A stretch of 15,329 bases of DNA, from NCBI GenBank assembly GCA_035307785.1, contig DATGHS010000132.1:1-15329 (forward strand). Reading direction: 5' to 3'. Shown here in pieces: positions 1-6,373 of the stretch. The position numbers and the translations under genes are program-made. The stretch comes from DATGHS01 sp035307785. GTDB taxonomy: Bacteria; Planctomycetota; Planctomycetia; Gemmatales; Gemmataceae. The notes beneath the pieces were generated by a model. The model had not been told where the DNA came from and ran no database searches. It was given only the letters and a program-made list of their open reading frames with translations. The stretch's first letter is position 1; each line of letters begins with the position of its first letter.

Positions 1-20
1 GTCCACCCCCCTCACCCCAA

Positions 21-49
21 CCCTCTCCCCCCGAAACGGGGGGAGAGGG
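21..49. repeat. GC-rich perfect hairpin (intergenic)
   Basis: A perfect 13-bp inverted repeat (CCCTCTCCCCCCG / CGGGGGGAGAGGG) with an AAA loop. It is preceded by CCCTCACCCCAAC-type sequence, a context I recognise as a common dispersed intergenic hairpin in planctomycetes and other GC-rich bacteria. It could end transcription of a gene to the left of the window, but there is no T-run after it, so a terminator role is not shown. Bases 50-161 hold nothing that I recognise. Confidence 0.7.
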
Positions 50-161
50 AGAAAACGCCACCGCTACGTTAGTGCGAGGCACTCCTCTTGCACTTTCTCC
101 CACCTCCACAAAAATACCGGGAATCTTTCCTTTCGCCGCGACACAATTCAAATAGAAACAA

Positions 162-219
162 GTTTGTAGTGACCCGCTTCAGCGGGTCGCCGGACCGGCT
201 GAAGCCGGTCATTACGAAC
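162..219. repeat. REP/BIME-like double hairpin element
   Basis: Two perfect 8-bp-stem hairpins (171-188 and 193-210), each with a 2-nt centre, are inverted copies of each other and are joined by GCCG. Around them lie outer arms 162-174 and 207-219 that pair over 13 positions with two G/T-type differences, so the whole element is one large palindrome. The C-G pair at 175/184 in the first hairpin is G-C at 197/206 in the second, a compensatory change. The layout resembles bacterial interspersed mosaic elements built from inverted REPs. It lies just upstream of the sigma factor start and argues against translation beginning further upstream. Confidence 0.8.
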
Positions 220-227
220 AGTGCTAC

Positions 228-233
228 GGAGGG
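228..233 (+). promoter_or_regulatory. Shine-Dalgarno that decides the sigma-factor start
   Basis: GGAGGG ends 4 nt before the GTG at 238. It lies just 3' of the palindromic element and supports GTG 238 over the upstream in-frame ATG at 88, which would force translation through both hairpins. Confidence 0.6.
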
Positions 234-237
234 CTGC

Positions 238-1983
238 GTGTCTGTCGAATTGCAAGGCTTCATCCGGCAATTGCACTGCCGCGCGCTGAAGGCCGGCGGG
301 GCGGAGAGCGTGAGCGACGCGGAGTTGCTGCGCCGCTTCGTGGCCGGCCGTGATGAAGCCTCGTTCGAACTGCTCGTCTGGCGGCACGGCATTCTGGTTC
401 TCGGCACCTGTCGCCGAGTTCTTGGCTCAACCGCGGAAGTAGACGACGCCTTTCAGGCCACGTTTCTCGCTTTGCTCCGTCAGGCCGGCCGCATTCGCCG
501 AAGCGAGTCGTTGCCCGGTTGGCTGCATCGCGTGGCCCGGCGCATTGCCATTCGCGCGCGAACGGCCGGGGCCAATCGCCAGCATCACGAGCGGCAAGCG
601 GCCGTGCCAGAAGTGAAGCCGCCGGCCGACGCCGAATGGTCCGACCTGGGCCCGATCGTGGATCAAGAAATCGACCGCTTGCCAGAGCGCTTTCGCCTGC
701 CGTTCATCCTCTGCCAGTTGCAAGGAAGATCGCACGAAGAAGCGGCGCAGCAACTGCGGCTGCCGAAGGGCACGCTGCTCTCGCGGCTGGCGCGAGCGAA
801 GGAGAAGCTGCGCTTCCGCCTGAGCCGCCGCGGCGTCACGCCGGGAGTCGCCGCCCTCGGTGTGGCCGGAATTTCAAGCAGCAGCGTGTCGGCCCATCTG
901 ATCGGGGCCACGATGAAGACTGCGTTTTCGGGAACGGAAGCCGCGATCGCCCCCGCGGTCGCATCTCTCACGGAAGGAGTGCTGAACACGATGTTCTGGA
1001 ACAAATTCAAAATCGCCGCCTGCCTGCTGCTGACCGCCGGCGCCTTCGCCAGCGGCGGAACTGCATGGGCCTGCCATCGCTGGCATTTGATTCACCGGCA
1101 TGATGGTGTTCAGACGCAGGTGTGCGCCTGCGCGGAGCCGCCGGTGTTGCCGGCGATTGAGCCAGCGGCGCCGACGAAGCCGGCGGCGGAGCTGATGAAG
1201 GCCGAACCACCAACGGCGTCGTCTGAACCGCCAACTGCACCTGTCGACGAAAAGGTACGTCATGTATTAGCCGAGTATTCCGCGCGACGAAAAACATGGG
1301 AGAGCATAGTGTGTAGATGTTCGCAAATCCGAAAGAATAAGGCGGCCAACACAACAACAGAATATCAAGGTGAATTCCGCTTTCTGAAACCGAACTTAGC
1401 GGCATTGCGAATGATTCAGAAGAATAATCCAATGCAATATTCATTGATCGTTCAGGACGGGCGTGACCTCTATCTATACGAACCTGACAAAAAAACAGTC
1501 TCAATTTGGGCGGTCGCAAAAGATGAAGGGCTCTACGTGCAGTGGGATCACCCTTGGTTCGGACCATATCGGCTGCCAGTCTTTGGACCCTTCTCCAACC
1601 TTCTAGACGCCGACGCGGAAGAGACGCTTAGACAGTTTGAAATAAAGTTGACCAAGCAGGATGCGAATTACATCTACTTGGAAATCAAACCGCGAAAAAA
1701 GCAACAATGGCTGGAGTTCTCTCGCGCGCAGCTGGTGCTTTTCGCAAAGGATTACATTCCCGTTCGGTGGTGGGAAGAGTTACCCAATGGCGACGAAATA
1801 ACTTGGAATGTCTTCGACATTGATACGAAGGTGAAGTTAAATCCTAGCCATTTTCTTCCACCGCCAGTTCCGCCTGGTTGGAAAACGCAAAGAGTTCCAC
1901 AGCGCGAGGTAGGCGAGTCCAAAGACGAAACCGGCAAGAAAACACTAGAATCGAAGGAGTCTCGTCCCCCGGCAAAGCCGTAA
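238..1983 (+). CDS. ECF sigma factor fused via a transmembrane segment to a LolA-like (TIGR03009-type) domain
   Basis: A 581-residue protein read from GTG 238. Residues ~26-105 match ECF sigma region 2 (SDAELLRRFVAGRDEASFE, DDAFQATFLALLR, GWLHRVARRIA). Residues ~143-197 match region 4 (DRLPERFRLPF, HEEAAQQLRLPKGTLLSRL), which recognises -35 elements. An Ala/Ser-rich linker follows, then a hydrophobic helix at ~256-277, a Pro/Ala-rich spacer (~298-337) and a C-terminal domain (~338-550) that resembles the planctomycete TIGR03009 domain, related to LolA-type lipoprotein carriers. The sigma part should therefore be tethered to the inner face of the membrane, with the C-terminal domain outside; this suggests a one-protein signal transducer with a built-in anti-sigma or sensor part, which is inference. 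The first ~338 codons are GC-rich; the rest is visibly more AT-rich, as if joined from another source. It converges on the next gene with a gap of only 9 nt. The sigma assignment is firm, the C-terminal role is not. Confidence 0.9.
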   Translation: MSVELQGFIRQLHCRALKAGGAESVSDAELLRRFVAGRDEASFELLVWRHGILVLGTCRRVLGSTAEVDDAFQATFLALLRQAGRIRRSESLPGWLHRVARRIAIRARTAGANRQHHERQAAVPEVKPPADAEWSDLGPIVDQEIDRLPERFRLPFILCQLQGRSHEEAAQQLRLPKGTLLSRLARAKEKLRFRLSRRGVTPGVAALGVAGISSSSVSAHLIGATMKTAFSGTEAAIAPAVASLTEGVLNTMFWNKFKIAACLLLTAGAFASGGTAWACHRWHLIHRHDGVQTQVCACAEPPVLPAIEPAAPTKPAAELMKAEPPTASSEPPTAPVDEKVRHVLAEYSARRKTWESIVCRCSQIRKNKAANTTTEYQGEFRFLKPNLAALRMIQKNNPMQYSLIVQDGRDLYLYEPDKKTVSIWAVAKDEGLYVQWDHPWFGPYRLPVFGPFSNLLDADAEETLRQFEIKLTKQDANYIYLEIKPRKKQQWLEFSRAQLVLFAKDYIPVRWWEELPNGDEITWNVFDIDTKVKLNPSHFLPPPVPPGWKTQRVPQREVGESKDETGKKTLESKESRPPAKP

Positions 1984-1992
1984 ACGGCCCCG

Positions 1993-2934
1993 TTATCTCC
2001 CCGACTCCGCCTTACGCTTCGTCACCGTGAAGGAATCGTGCACCTTGATCTCGCCGCCTTCGTAGTCGTACCTCCAGAAGTGCCCGTCCTTCAGTGTCTT
2101 GTCCACACGCTGATGGGTTAGCTGAAGATACACAGGCCGAAGGTGGTCGACGGTGACGAGATTGAGAAAGGTGTGGAGTGGGTCCACCGGCACCCAGCCG
2201 AGATTGTCCAAATACACTTCGGTCCAGTTGTGCTTCGGCGTGTCGCCTTTGGCGACGTCGGTGGTGATGTAACCCTCACAGACACGGGCCGGGATTCCCT
2301 TGGCCCGGCACAGAGTTACGAACAGATCGGCAAACTCGGTGCAGTCGCCGTGCTTGTTTTTCAGTGCCCACACCGCCCCGTGGTCGGCCGGGTCGAACGG
2401 CGTCTTGCGCAGAGTCTTGACCACGAAGTCCATCACGTTCCGCACGCCCTTTTCGCCGTTGCTGCCGGGAATCGACTTGGCCGCATGCTGTATCGAGGTG
2501 TCGTTTACCTCCAGGTACTTCTCTTCGGCCAAAAACGGAGCCAGCGCTCTCCTGGTTTCCGGCTCCGTTTTGCCGCTGAACAACGCAGTTGCCGTGCCCA
2601 AATCGTAACCGTAAAGAACGGCCTCGCAATCGATGGTGAGTTTCAGGCTGCGCGGCGGATTGGCGATGACAAACCGGGCATACGAAGAGCCGTTTTCCCG
2701 AAACTCCTTGTCCGGTTTCATGGAGTATCTTTTGTGGACAATATTTTGCCGGTTCTCGATATCGGCCGGCACCAACACGGTGAGCGTGATCTTGCTGGTG
2801 TCTGGCGCCGCAGTAATGTCGAGTTTAAAAGTGAAATTCACGCGCTCGGCGGGAAAATCGCGTGGCTGCTGCGCGAGCGCCGGTTGAACCAAGGCAACCA
2901 TCCCTAACAGTGCGAAATCGTATTTGCCGCGCAT
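1993..2934 (-). CDS. Exported transglutaminase-like (papain-fold) protein
   Basis: From ATG 2934 the protein has 313 residues. A signal peptide is likely (residues ~1-21, ending ALA before QQ). The N-terminal half (~30-130) is beta-rich with no recognised motif. The transglutaminase core is at ~160-255, with the full triad in usual contexts: Cys198 in HGDCTEFADLF, His235 in KHNWTEVYL and Asp251 in WVPVDP. Such bacterial proteins act outside the cytoplasm as proteases or amidases, or make crosslinks; the substrate cannot be told. The frame is open to a GTG at 2997, 4 nt from the end of the upstream hisA-like gene, and another ATG lies at 2958. I prefer 2934 because GAGG lies about 9 nt upstream and the signal peptide then starts with MRGK. 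It is probably cotranscribed with the HisA-like gene. Confidence 0.85.
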   Translation of the reverse strand: MRGKYDFALLGMVALVQPALAQQPRDFPAERVNFTFKLDITAAPDTSKITLTVLVPADIENRQNIVHKRYSMKPDKEFRENGSSYARFVIANPPRSLKLTIDCEAVLYGYDLGTATALFSGKTEPETRRALAPFLAEEKYLEVNDTSIQHAAKSIPGSNGEKGVRNVMDFVVKTLRKTPFDPADHGAVWALKNKHGDCTEFADLFVTLCRAKGIPARVCEGYITTDVAKGDTPKHNWTEVYLDNLGWVPVDPLHTFLNLVTVDHLRPVYLQLTHQRVDKTLKDGHFWRYDYEGGEIKVHDSFTVTKRKAESGR

Positions 2935-3001
2935 GCGAACGAACCTCACCGAGGACATTATTTCGGTCTGAATCTGCTTGTTGGATCCAATGCGCACAAC
3001 T

Positions 3002-3754
3002 CTACCATATTCTTAGCTTGGCTGCCGTAATGCGCCCGTCGTGCAGGGCCGACGCCACCAGCACGTTCGCCACGCCGAACTTCTGCAAGCGCTTCACGTC
3101 GTCGATGCCGCGGATTCCGCCGCCGGTGCTGATTTCGACGTCGGGATGGCTCGCGGCCAGCGCTTCGCACAGGCTCTCCGAGCCGGGGCCGGCGTCGCCG
3201 CCGACAGAAGCAAGATCGAGCAATAGCAAGCGTCGGCCGCCAACATGAATGATCCACTTCGCCAACTCCAGGGCGTCGGTCGCCATCCATTTACCATTTC
3301 CGGCCAGGGGTTTTCCATCTTTCATATCGAGGGAGAAGACCACACGCTCCGGCCCGTGCTCGCGCAGAATTCGGCAAAACTCCCACGGCTCGCGCAACGT
3401 TTCCAGGCCAAGCACAATAGTTTCGATTCCAGCTTCGGCCAATCGGTTCGCGTCTGCCAATTGCTGCACGCCGGCGTCGAGCCAGAGGCGAAAGCCGCGG
3501 TTGCGCAATGTGGCGTATTGTTCGAAGGCGGGTTCTGCGCCAAGAATCGCGTCCAGGTCGGCCAGATACAGCTCCGTGAAGCCGAACGTTTCGCGAAAGG
3601 CTTCGGCCACATCGAGGGGCCGGCTGGAATTGGTCAAACAGCTGCGAACGGGCCGGTATTCGCTGCGGCGGCCGCCAACGCCGCGCACCACTTCGCCGTG
3701 CAGCAGATCGATTACCGGGAGAATGGGCGTTCGGTCGTTCGCGCGGTTCTTCAT
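3002..3754 (-). CDS. HisA/HisF-family TIM-barrel protein (HisA-like, possibly not histidine biosynthesis)
   Basis: A 250-residue protein, the size of HisA. Family features: PVIDLLHGEVVRG at 13-25 with the first catalytic-type Asp (Asp16), LDMKDG with Asp143 in the place of the second acid, LLLLDLASVGG around Asp180, and the phosphate-binding STGGGIRGIDDV (209-220) plus VLVASALHDG (231-240). HisA isomerises ProFAR in histidine synthesis. However, there are no other his genes here, and the sequence is closer in feel to the HisA/HisF-related group of archaea, methylotrophs and planctomycetes (TIGR00734-like), which has been linked by gene context to tetrahydromethanopterin-type C1 metabolism. 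Substrate assignment is therefore open. No strong ribosome binding site precedes ATG 3754. Confidence 0.8.
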   Translation of the reverse strand: MKNRANDRTPILPVIDLLHGEVVRGVGGRRSEYRPVRSCLTNSSRPLDVAEAFRETFGFTELYLADLDAILGAEPAFEQYATLRNRGFRLWLDAGVQQLADANRLAEAGIETIVLGLETLREPWEFCRILREHGPERVVFSLDMKDGKPLAGNGKWMATDALELAKWIIHVGGRRLLLLDLASVGGDAGPGSESLCEALAASHPDVEISTGGGIRGIDDVKRLQKFGVANVLVASALHDGRITAAKLRIW

Positions 3755-3800
3755 TGGCCCGCAGTGTACGATCCGATTCCCGGATTGTCATTCAAAAAGA

Positions 3801-3872
3801 CGTTTCATTTCACAAAAAACGGTTTCGTTTCAGAGGGGCACTGTTGTTTTTCTTGAAACGGAAACGAAACGG
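3801..3872. repeat. GTTTC/GAAAC repeat cluster with a 10-bp inverted repeat
   Basis: In the 305-bp divergent gap between the HisA-like gene and rpsB, GTTTC occurs at 3802-3806, 3822-3826 and 3827-3831, and GAAAC at 3855-3859, 3861-3865 and 3866-3870. GTTTCGTTTC (3822-3831) and GAAACGAAAC (3861-3870) form an exact 10-bp inverted repeat around 29 nt. The first block, CGTTTCATTTC, is a near copy of the second, 20 nt away. It could be an operator between divergent genes or a transcribed hairpin. The rest of this gap holds the rpsB promoter and leader. Confidence 0.6.
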
Positions 3873-3922
3873 CACCGCGTCGCGGCTAACAGATGGAGAA
3901 CTCATTTTTCCCCCAAGATGCT

Positions 3923-3951
3923 TTGACCTGGAAACCTTACCTTGATAGGAT
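3923..3951 (+). promoter_or_regulatory. Putative sigma70-type promoter of rpsB-tsf-rpsT
   Basis: TTGACC (3923-3928) and TAGGAT (3946-3951) are separated by exactly 17 nt and lie about 110 nt before the rpsB start. That leaves a leader of roughly 100 nt, long enough for control by ribosomal protein S2, although I see no clear conserved leader fold. Prediction is by consensus match only. Confidence 0.55.
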
Positions 3952-4059
3952 AACTTTCTTCATCAAAAAGTGCCCTTGGGCTTATTTCCCAATTTGGAGG
4001 CGCGTGGCGTATGATCACCAAACACCAAAAGACATTAAATTGACTCGGGGAGGAACTGC

Positions 4060-4953
4060 GTGTCGATTGTGCAAGTAAAGGACCTCATTGAGGCGGGTGT
4101 GCATTTCGGCCACCGCGCCAGTCGTTGGAACCCGAAAATGCGGCCGTACATTTACGGCAAGCGCAATCTCATCCACATCATCGACCTGCGGGAAACCGTG
4201 CGTGGCCTGTTGCGGGCCTGCCGGTTCCTGTCGCACACCGTAGCCCAGAACAAGCTCGTGCTCTTCGTCGGCACCAAGCGCCAGGCGAAAGAGCTGGTCG
4301 AACGGGAATCGGCTCGCGCCGGCATGCCGTTTGTCAGCGAGCGCTGGCTCGGTGGCACCCTTACCAATTACCGCACCATCCGCAACCGCCTGAAGCGCCT
4401 GCAAGAACTCGAAGCGCTTTGGCTGCCGGCCGGTGAGAATCCCGCCCGGCTCGACGTTAATGCACACATTCAATCGATGATGAATGAAGCCGGCAAGCTG
4501 GATATCACCAAGGCCCCGGCAAATGCTGAAATCAAGAACTACAGCAAGAAGATGGTTTCCACGCTCAACCGCGAGTTGAGCAAGATTCGCCGCAATCTGT
4601 TGGGCATTCGCGAAATGAACCGCCTGCCCGATGCGCTGGTCGTCGTTGATCCGAAGCGCGAACACATTGCCGTGAAGGAAGCCCAGCGCATGGGCGTGAC
4701 CACGATCGCTCTCATTGATACCGATAGCGATCCCGACACGGTGGACCTGCCGATTCCCGGCAATGATGACAGCATTCGCTCCATTGAGTTGATGCTGAAT
4801 CGCCTGGCCGACGCAGTGCTCGAAGGCAAGGCCGCCCTGCCGCCCGAGCAGCAAGCCATGATACGCCCGAAGCCGCCGGCCCCGGCGTCGAACACGAACG
4901 GCCCGGGCAGCGCTTCAGCGAACCCGAAAGCCGCCAGCGGCATCACTGAATAA
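4060..4953 (+). CDS. rpsB: 30S ribosomal protein S2
   Basis: Start GTG 4060 has a strong GGGGAGG (4047-4053) 6 nt upstream. The 297-residue product carries the S2 signatures: LIEAGVHFGHRASRWNPKMRPYI (shown by its parts LIEAGVHFGH at 9-18 and WNPKM at 23-27), FVGTKRQA at 69-76, ERWLGGTLTN at 94-103, LPDALVVVD at 189-197 and DTDSDPDTVDLPIPGNDD at 220-237. S2 binds late to the 30S subunit head near S1 and helps mRNA binding. Compared with E. coli S2 (from memory), the stretch between RWLGG and LPDAL is about 32 residues longer, an insertion in or next to the coiled-coil region (~118-180), and the C-terminal tail is Pro/Ala-rich. It is first gene of the rpsB-tsf-rpsT unit. Confidence 0.98.
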   Translation: MSIVQVKDLIEAGVHFGHRASRWNPKMRPYIYGKRNLIHIIDLRETVRGLLRACRFLSHTVAQNKLVLFVGTKRQAKELVERESARAGMPFVSERWLGGTLTNYRTIRNRLKRLQELEALWLPAGENPARLDVNAHIQSMMNEAGKLDITKAPANAEIKNYSKKMVSTLNRELSKIRRNLLGIREMNRLPDALVVVDPKREHIAVKEAQRMGVTTIALIDTDSDPDTVDLPIPGNDDSIRSIELMLNRLADAVLEGKAALPPEQQAMIRPKPPAPASNTNGPGSASANPKAASGITE

Positions 4954-4959
4954 GGATGA

Positions 4960-5012
4960 GTGAGTGGTGAGTGGTGAGTGGTGAGTCGTAAAGATCACCA
5001 TTCACCACTCAC
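4960..5012 (+). repeat. Tandem 7-nt repeat forming an 18-bp hairpin in the rpsB-tsf spacer
   Basis: Nearly four tandem copies of GTGAGTG (4960-4966, 4967-4973, 4974-4980, 4981-4987 with a last-base change) are followed by their inverted counterpart at 4996-5012. The best fold pairs 4967-4984 with 4995-5012, with one G/T wobble and a 10-nt loop. The hairpin ends 8 nt before the tsf ribosome binding site AAGGAG (5021-5026). It may be an attenuator, an mRNA processing or stability element, or a dispersed intergenic repeat; no T-run follows, so a simple terminator is unlikely. Confidence 0.75.
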
Positions 5013-5032
5013 TTGCATTAAAGGAGCACAAC

Positions 5033-5902
5033 ATGGCTGAAATTACCGCAACCGCTGTCAAGGATTTGCGGGACAAAACCAACCTGCCGATGATGGACTG
5101 TAAGAAAGCGCTGGTAGAAGCTGGCGGCGACATGGACAAGGCGATTCAGATCTTGCGTGAAAGAAACAAAAACGTGGCCGTCAAGCGTGGCGAGCGGGAG
5201 ACCGCGGAAGGGCGCATCGGCACCTATGTGGACCATGCCGCTCAGGTCGGCGCCATTGTCGAAGTTCGCTGCGAGAGCCCGATGGTGGCGAAGGCTGAGG
5301 ACTTCATACAGCTGTCGCAGGATTTGGGCAAAGAAATCGCGCTGAGCAATCCGAAGAGCGTAGAGGAATTGCTTACCCGGCCGTTCCTGGGCGATGCCAA
5401 GCGCACGGTCAAGGATCGTATCGACGAAGCCATTGGCCTCATTCGCGAAAACATGCGCGTGGCCCGCTTCCAGCAACTCACGGGCTTGCTCGGCGAATAC
5501 GTCCACCACGACGGCAGCAAGGGCGCTCTCGTGTTGGTTTCCGGCAGCAAAGCGGATGCGCAATTACTGCGCGACGTTGCTACTCACATTGTCGCGCTGA
5601 ATCCGCAGTACCTGAATCCTGCAGCCATTCCAGCCGATGTGGCGGAACGCGAAAAGCAGCTGGCGAAGCAGCAAGCGGCCGAGCAGGCAGCCGGGAAGCC
5701 GCCCCAGGTGGTCGAGAAAATTGCCGAGGGCCGCTACCGCACCTGGATGGAAGAGACCGTGCTCTCGCAACAACTGATCGCCAACCAGATGAAGTATGGC
5801 AAGAAAACGGTGGGCGATCTATTGAAGGCTGCCGGTCTGGAATTAAAAAAATTCATCCGCTACCAAGTGGGTGAGGTTACAACCACTGAGAAATCCCTGT
5901 AA
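5033..5902 (+). CDS. tsf: Elongation factor Ts
   Basis: A 289-residue EF-Ts, close to the usual length, starting at ATG 5033 with AAGGAG 6 nt upstream. It begins MAEITATAVKDLRDKTN and has the conserved MMDCKKALVEAGGD (20-33) of the UBA-like N-terminal domain; the core domain and a C-terminal module (KKTVGDLLKAAGLELKKFIRYQVGE in parts, ~254-280) follow. EF-Ts exchanges GDP on EF-Tu. The normally conserved TDFV motif, whose Asp-Phe disturbs the Mg site of EF-Tu in E. coli, reads SPMV (82-85, in CESPMVAK): the Asp and Phe are both absent. This is probably a lineage feature, since all else is intact. It is second gene in the operon, after rpsB as in most bacteria. Confidence 0.97.
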   Translation: MAEITATAVKDLRDKTNLPMMDCKKALVEAGGDMDKAIQILRERNKNVAVKRGERETAEGRIGTYVDHAAQVGAIVEVRCESPMVAKAEDFIQLSQDLGKEIALSNPKSVEELLTRPFLGDAKRTVKDRIDEAIGLIRENMRVARFQQLTGLLGEYVHHDGSKGALVLVSGSKADAQLLRDVATHIVALNPQYLNPAAIPADVAEREKQLAKQQAAEQAAGKPPQVVEKIAEGRYRTWMEETVLSQQLIANQMKYGKKTVGDLLKAAGLELKKFIRYQVGEVTTTEKSL

Positions 5903-5944
5903 TATACGCCGCTGGCGGCGTTGCAGAACTTAATTGAGGACACT

Positions 5945-6235
5945 ATGCCCCACACCAAAAGTGCAGCGAAGCGCAACCGGCAAGCCGAAAAGCGCAACCT
6001 CTACAACCGCGCCTACAAGAAGAACATCAAGAACTTGATTAAGACCTTCCAGGAAACCGTGAAAACCGGCTCCGCGGAGGATGCGCAGAAACAATTCGTG
6101 CTCACGGTGAAAAAGCTCGACAAGGCCGCGGCCCGGCGCGTAATTCACCCGAACAAGGCAGCGCGGAAGAAGTCATCGCTGGCCACTCAGCTGGCCGCGA
6201 AAAAGGCGAGCGGCGCCGCGTCGGCGAAGGCGTAG
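5945..6235 (+). CDS. rpsT: 30S ribosomal protein S20
   Basis: A 96-residue, Lys/Arg/Ala-rich helical protein. Start ATG 5945 gives the typical S20 N-terminus MPHTKSAAKRNRQAEKRN and has GAGGA at 5936-5940; an in-frame TTG at 5921 would add eight atypical residues. The C-terminal signature is VIHPNKAARKKSSLATQLA (~68-86). S20 binds 16S rRNA in the body of the 30S subunit. It follows tsf after 42 nt, with a 6-bp GC hairpin (5906-5921) between, and is probably the last gene of the operon. The tsf-rpsT order is unusual; pyrH and frr often follow tsf in other bacteria. Confidence 0.96.
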   Translation: MPHTKSAAKRNRQAEKRNLYNRAYKKNIKNLIKTFQETVKTGSAEDAQKQFVLTVKKLDKAAARRVIHPNKAARKKSSLATQLAAKKASGAASAKA

Positions 6236-6252
6236 ACTCATTCGCGACGAGC

Positions 6253-6318
6253 AGTCAGAGCCGCGCACGAAGTAAGCGGCGCTTTGAAGCGCCGCTTACT
6301 TCGCGCGCGGCTCTGACT
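6253..6318. terminator. Very long hairpin after rpsT (31-bp stem), likely terminator or dispersed hairpin
   Basis: Arms 6253-6266 / 6305-6318 (14 bp) and 6268-6284 / 6287-6303 (17 bp) pair perfectly, with a single A/C mismatch (6267/6304) and a tiny loop. It lies 17 nt after the rpsT stop and before purM, where a terminator is expected. No U-tract follows, so it may end transcription in another way, shield the 3' end, or simply be an intergenic repeat element. Bases 6319-6373 are the purM leader; I see no convincing promoter in it. Confidence 0.65.
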
Positions 6319-6373
6319 ATTGCATTTCCATTCTCGCATTTCGTTCATCACCTTGTACATCAAACGTCATACC

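Noticed and set aside
88..237. Upstream in-frame ATG (88) as the start of the sigma factor
   Set aside because: The 50 extra residues would be translated through the double hairpin and look unlike ECF N-termini; GTG 238 with GGAGGG fits better.
2143..2907. Long plus-strand open frame opposite the transglutaminase-like gene
   Set aside because: It is antisense to a gene with an intact catalytic triad, has no recognisable domain and no good start; a shadow of GC-rich coding.
4015..4854. Long minus-strand open frame opposite rpsB
   Set aside because: Lies almost wholly antisense to a clear ribosomal protein gene and matches nothing I know.
4960..5012. CRISPR-like array
   Set aside because: Units are 7 nt, contiguous and without spacers; no cas genes.
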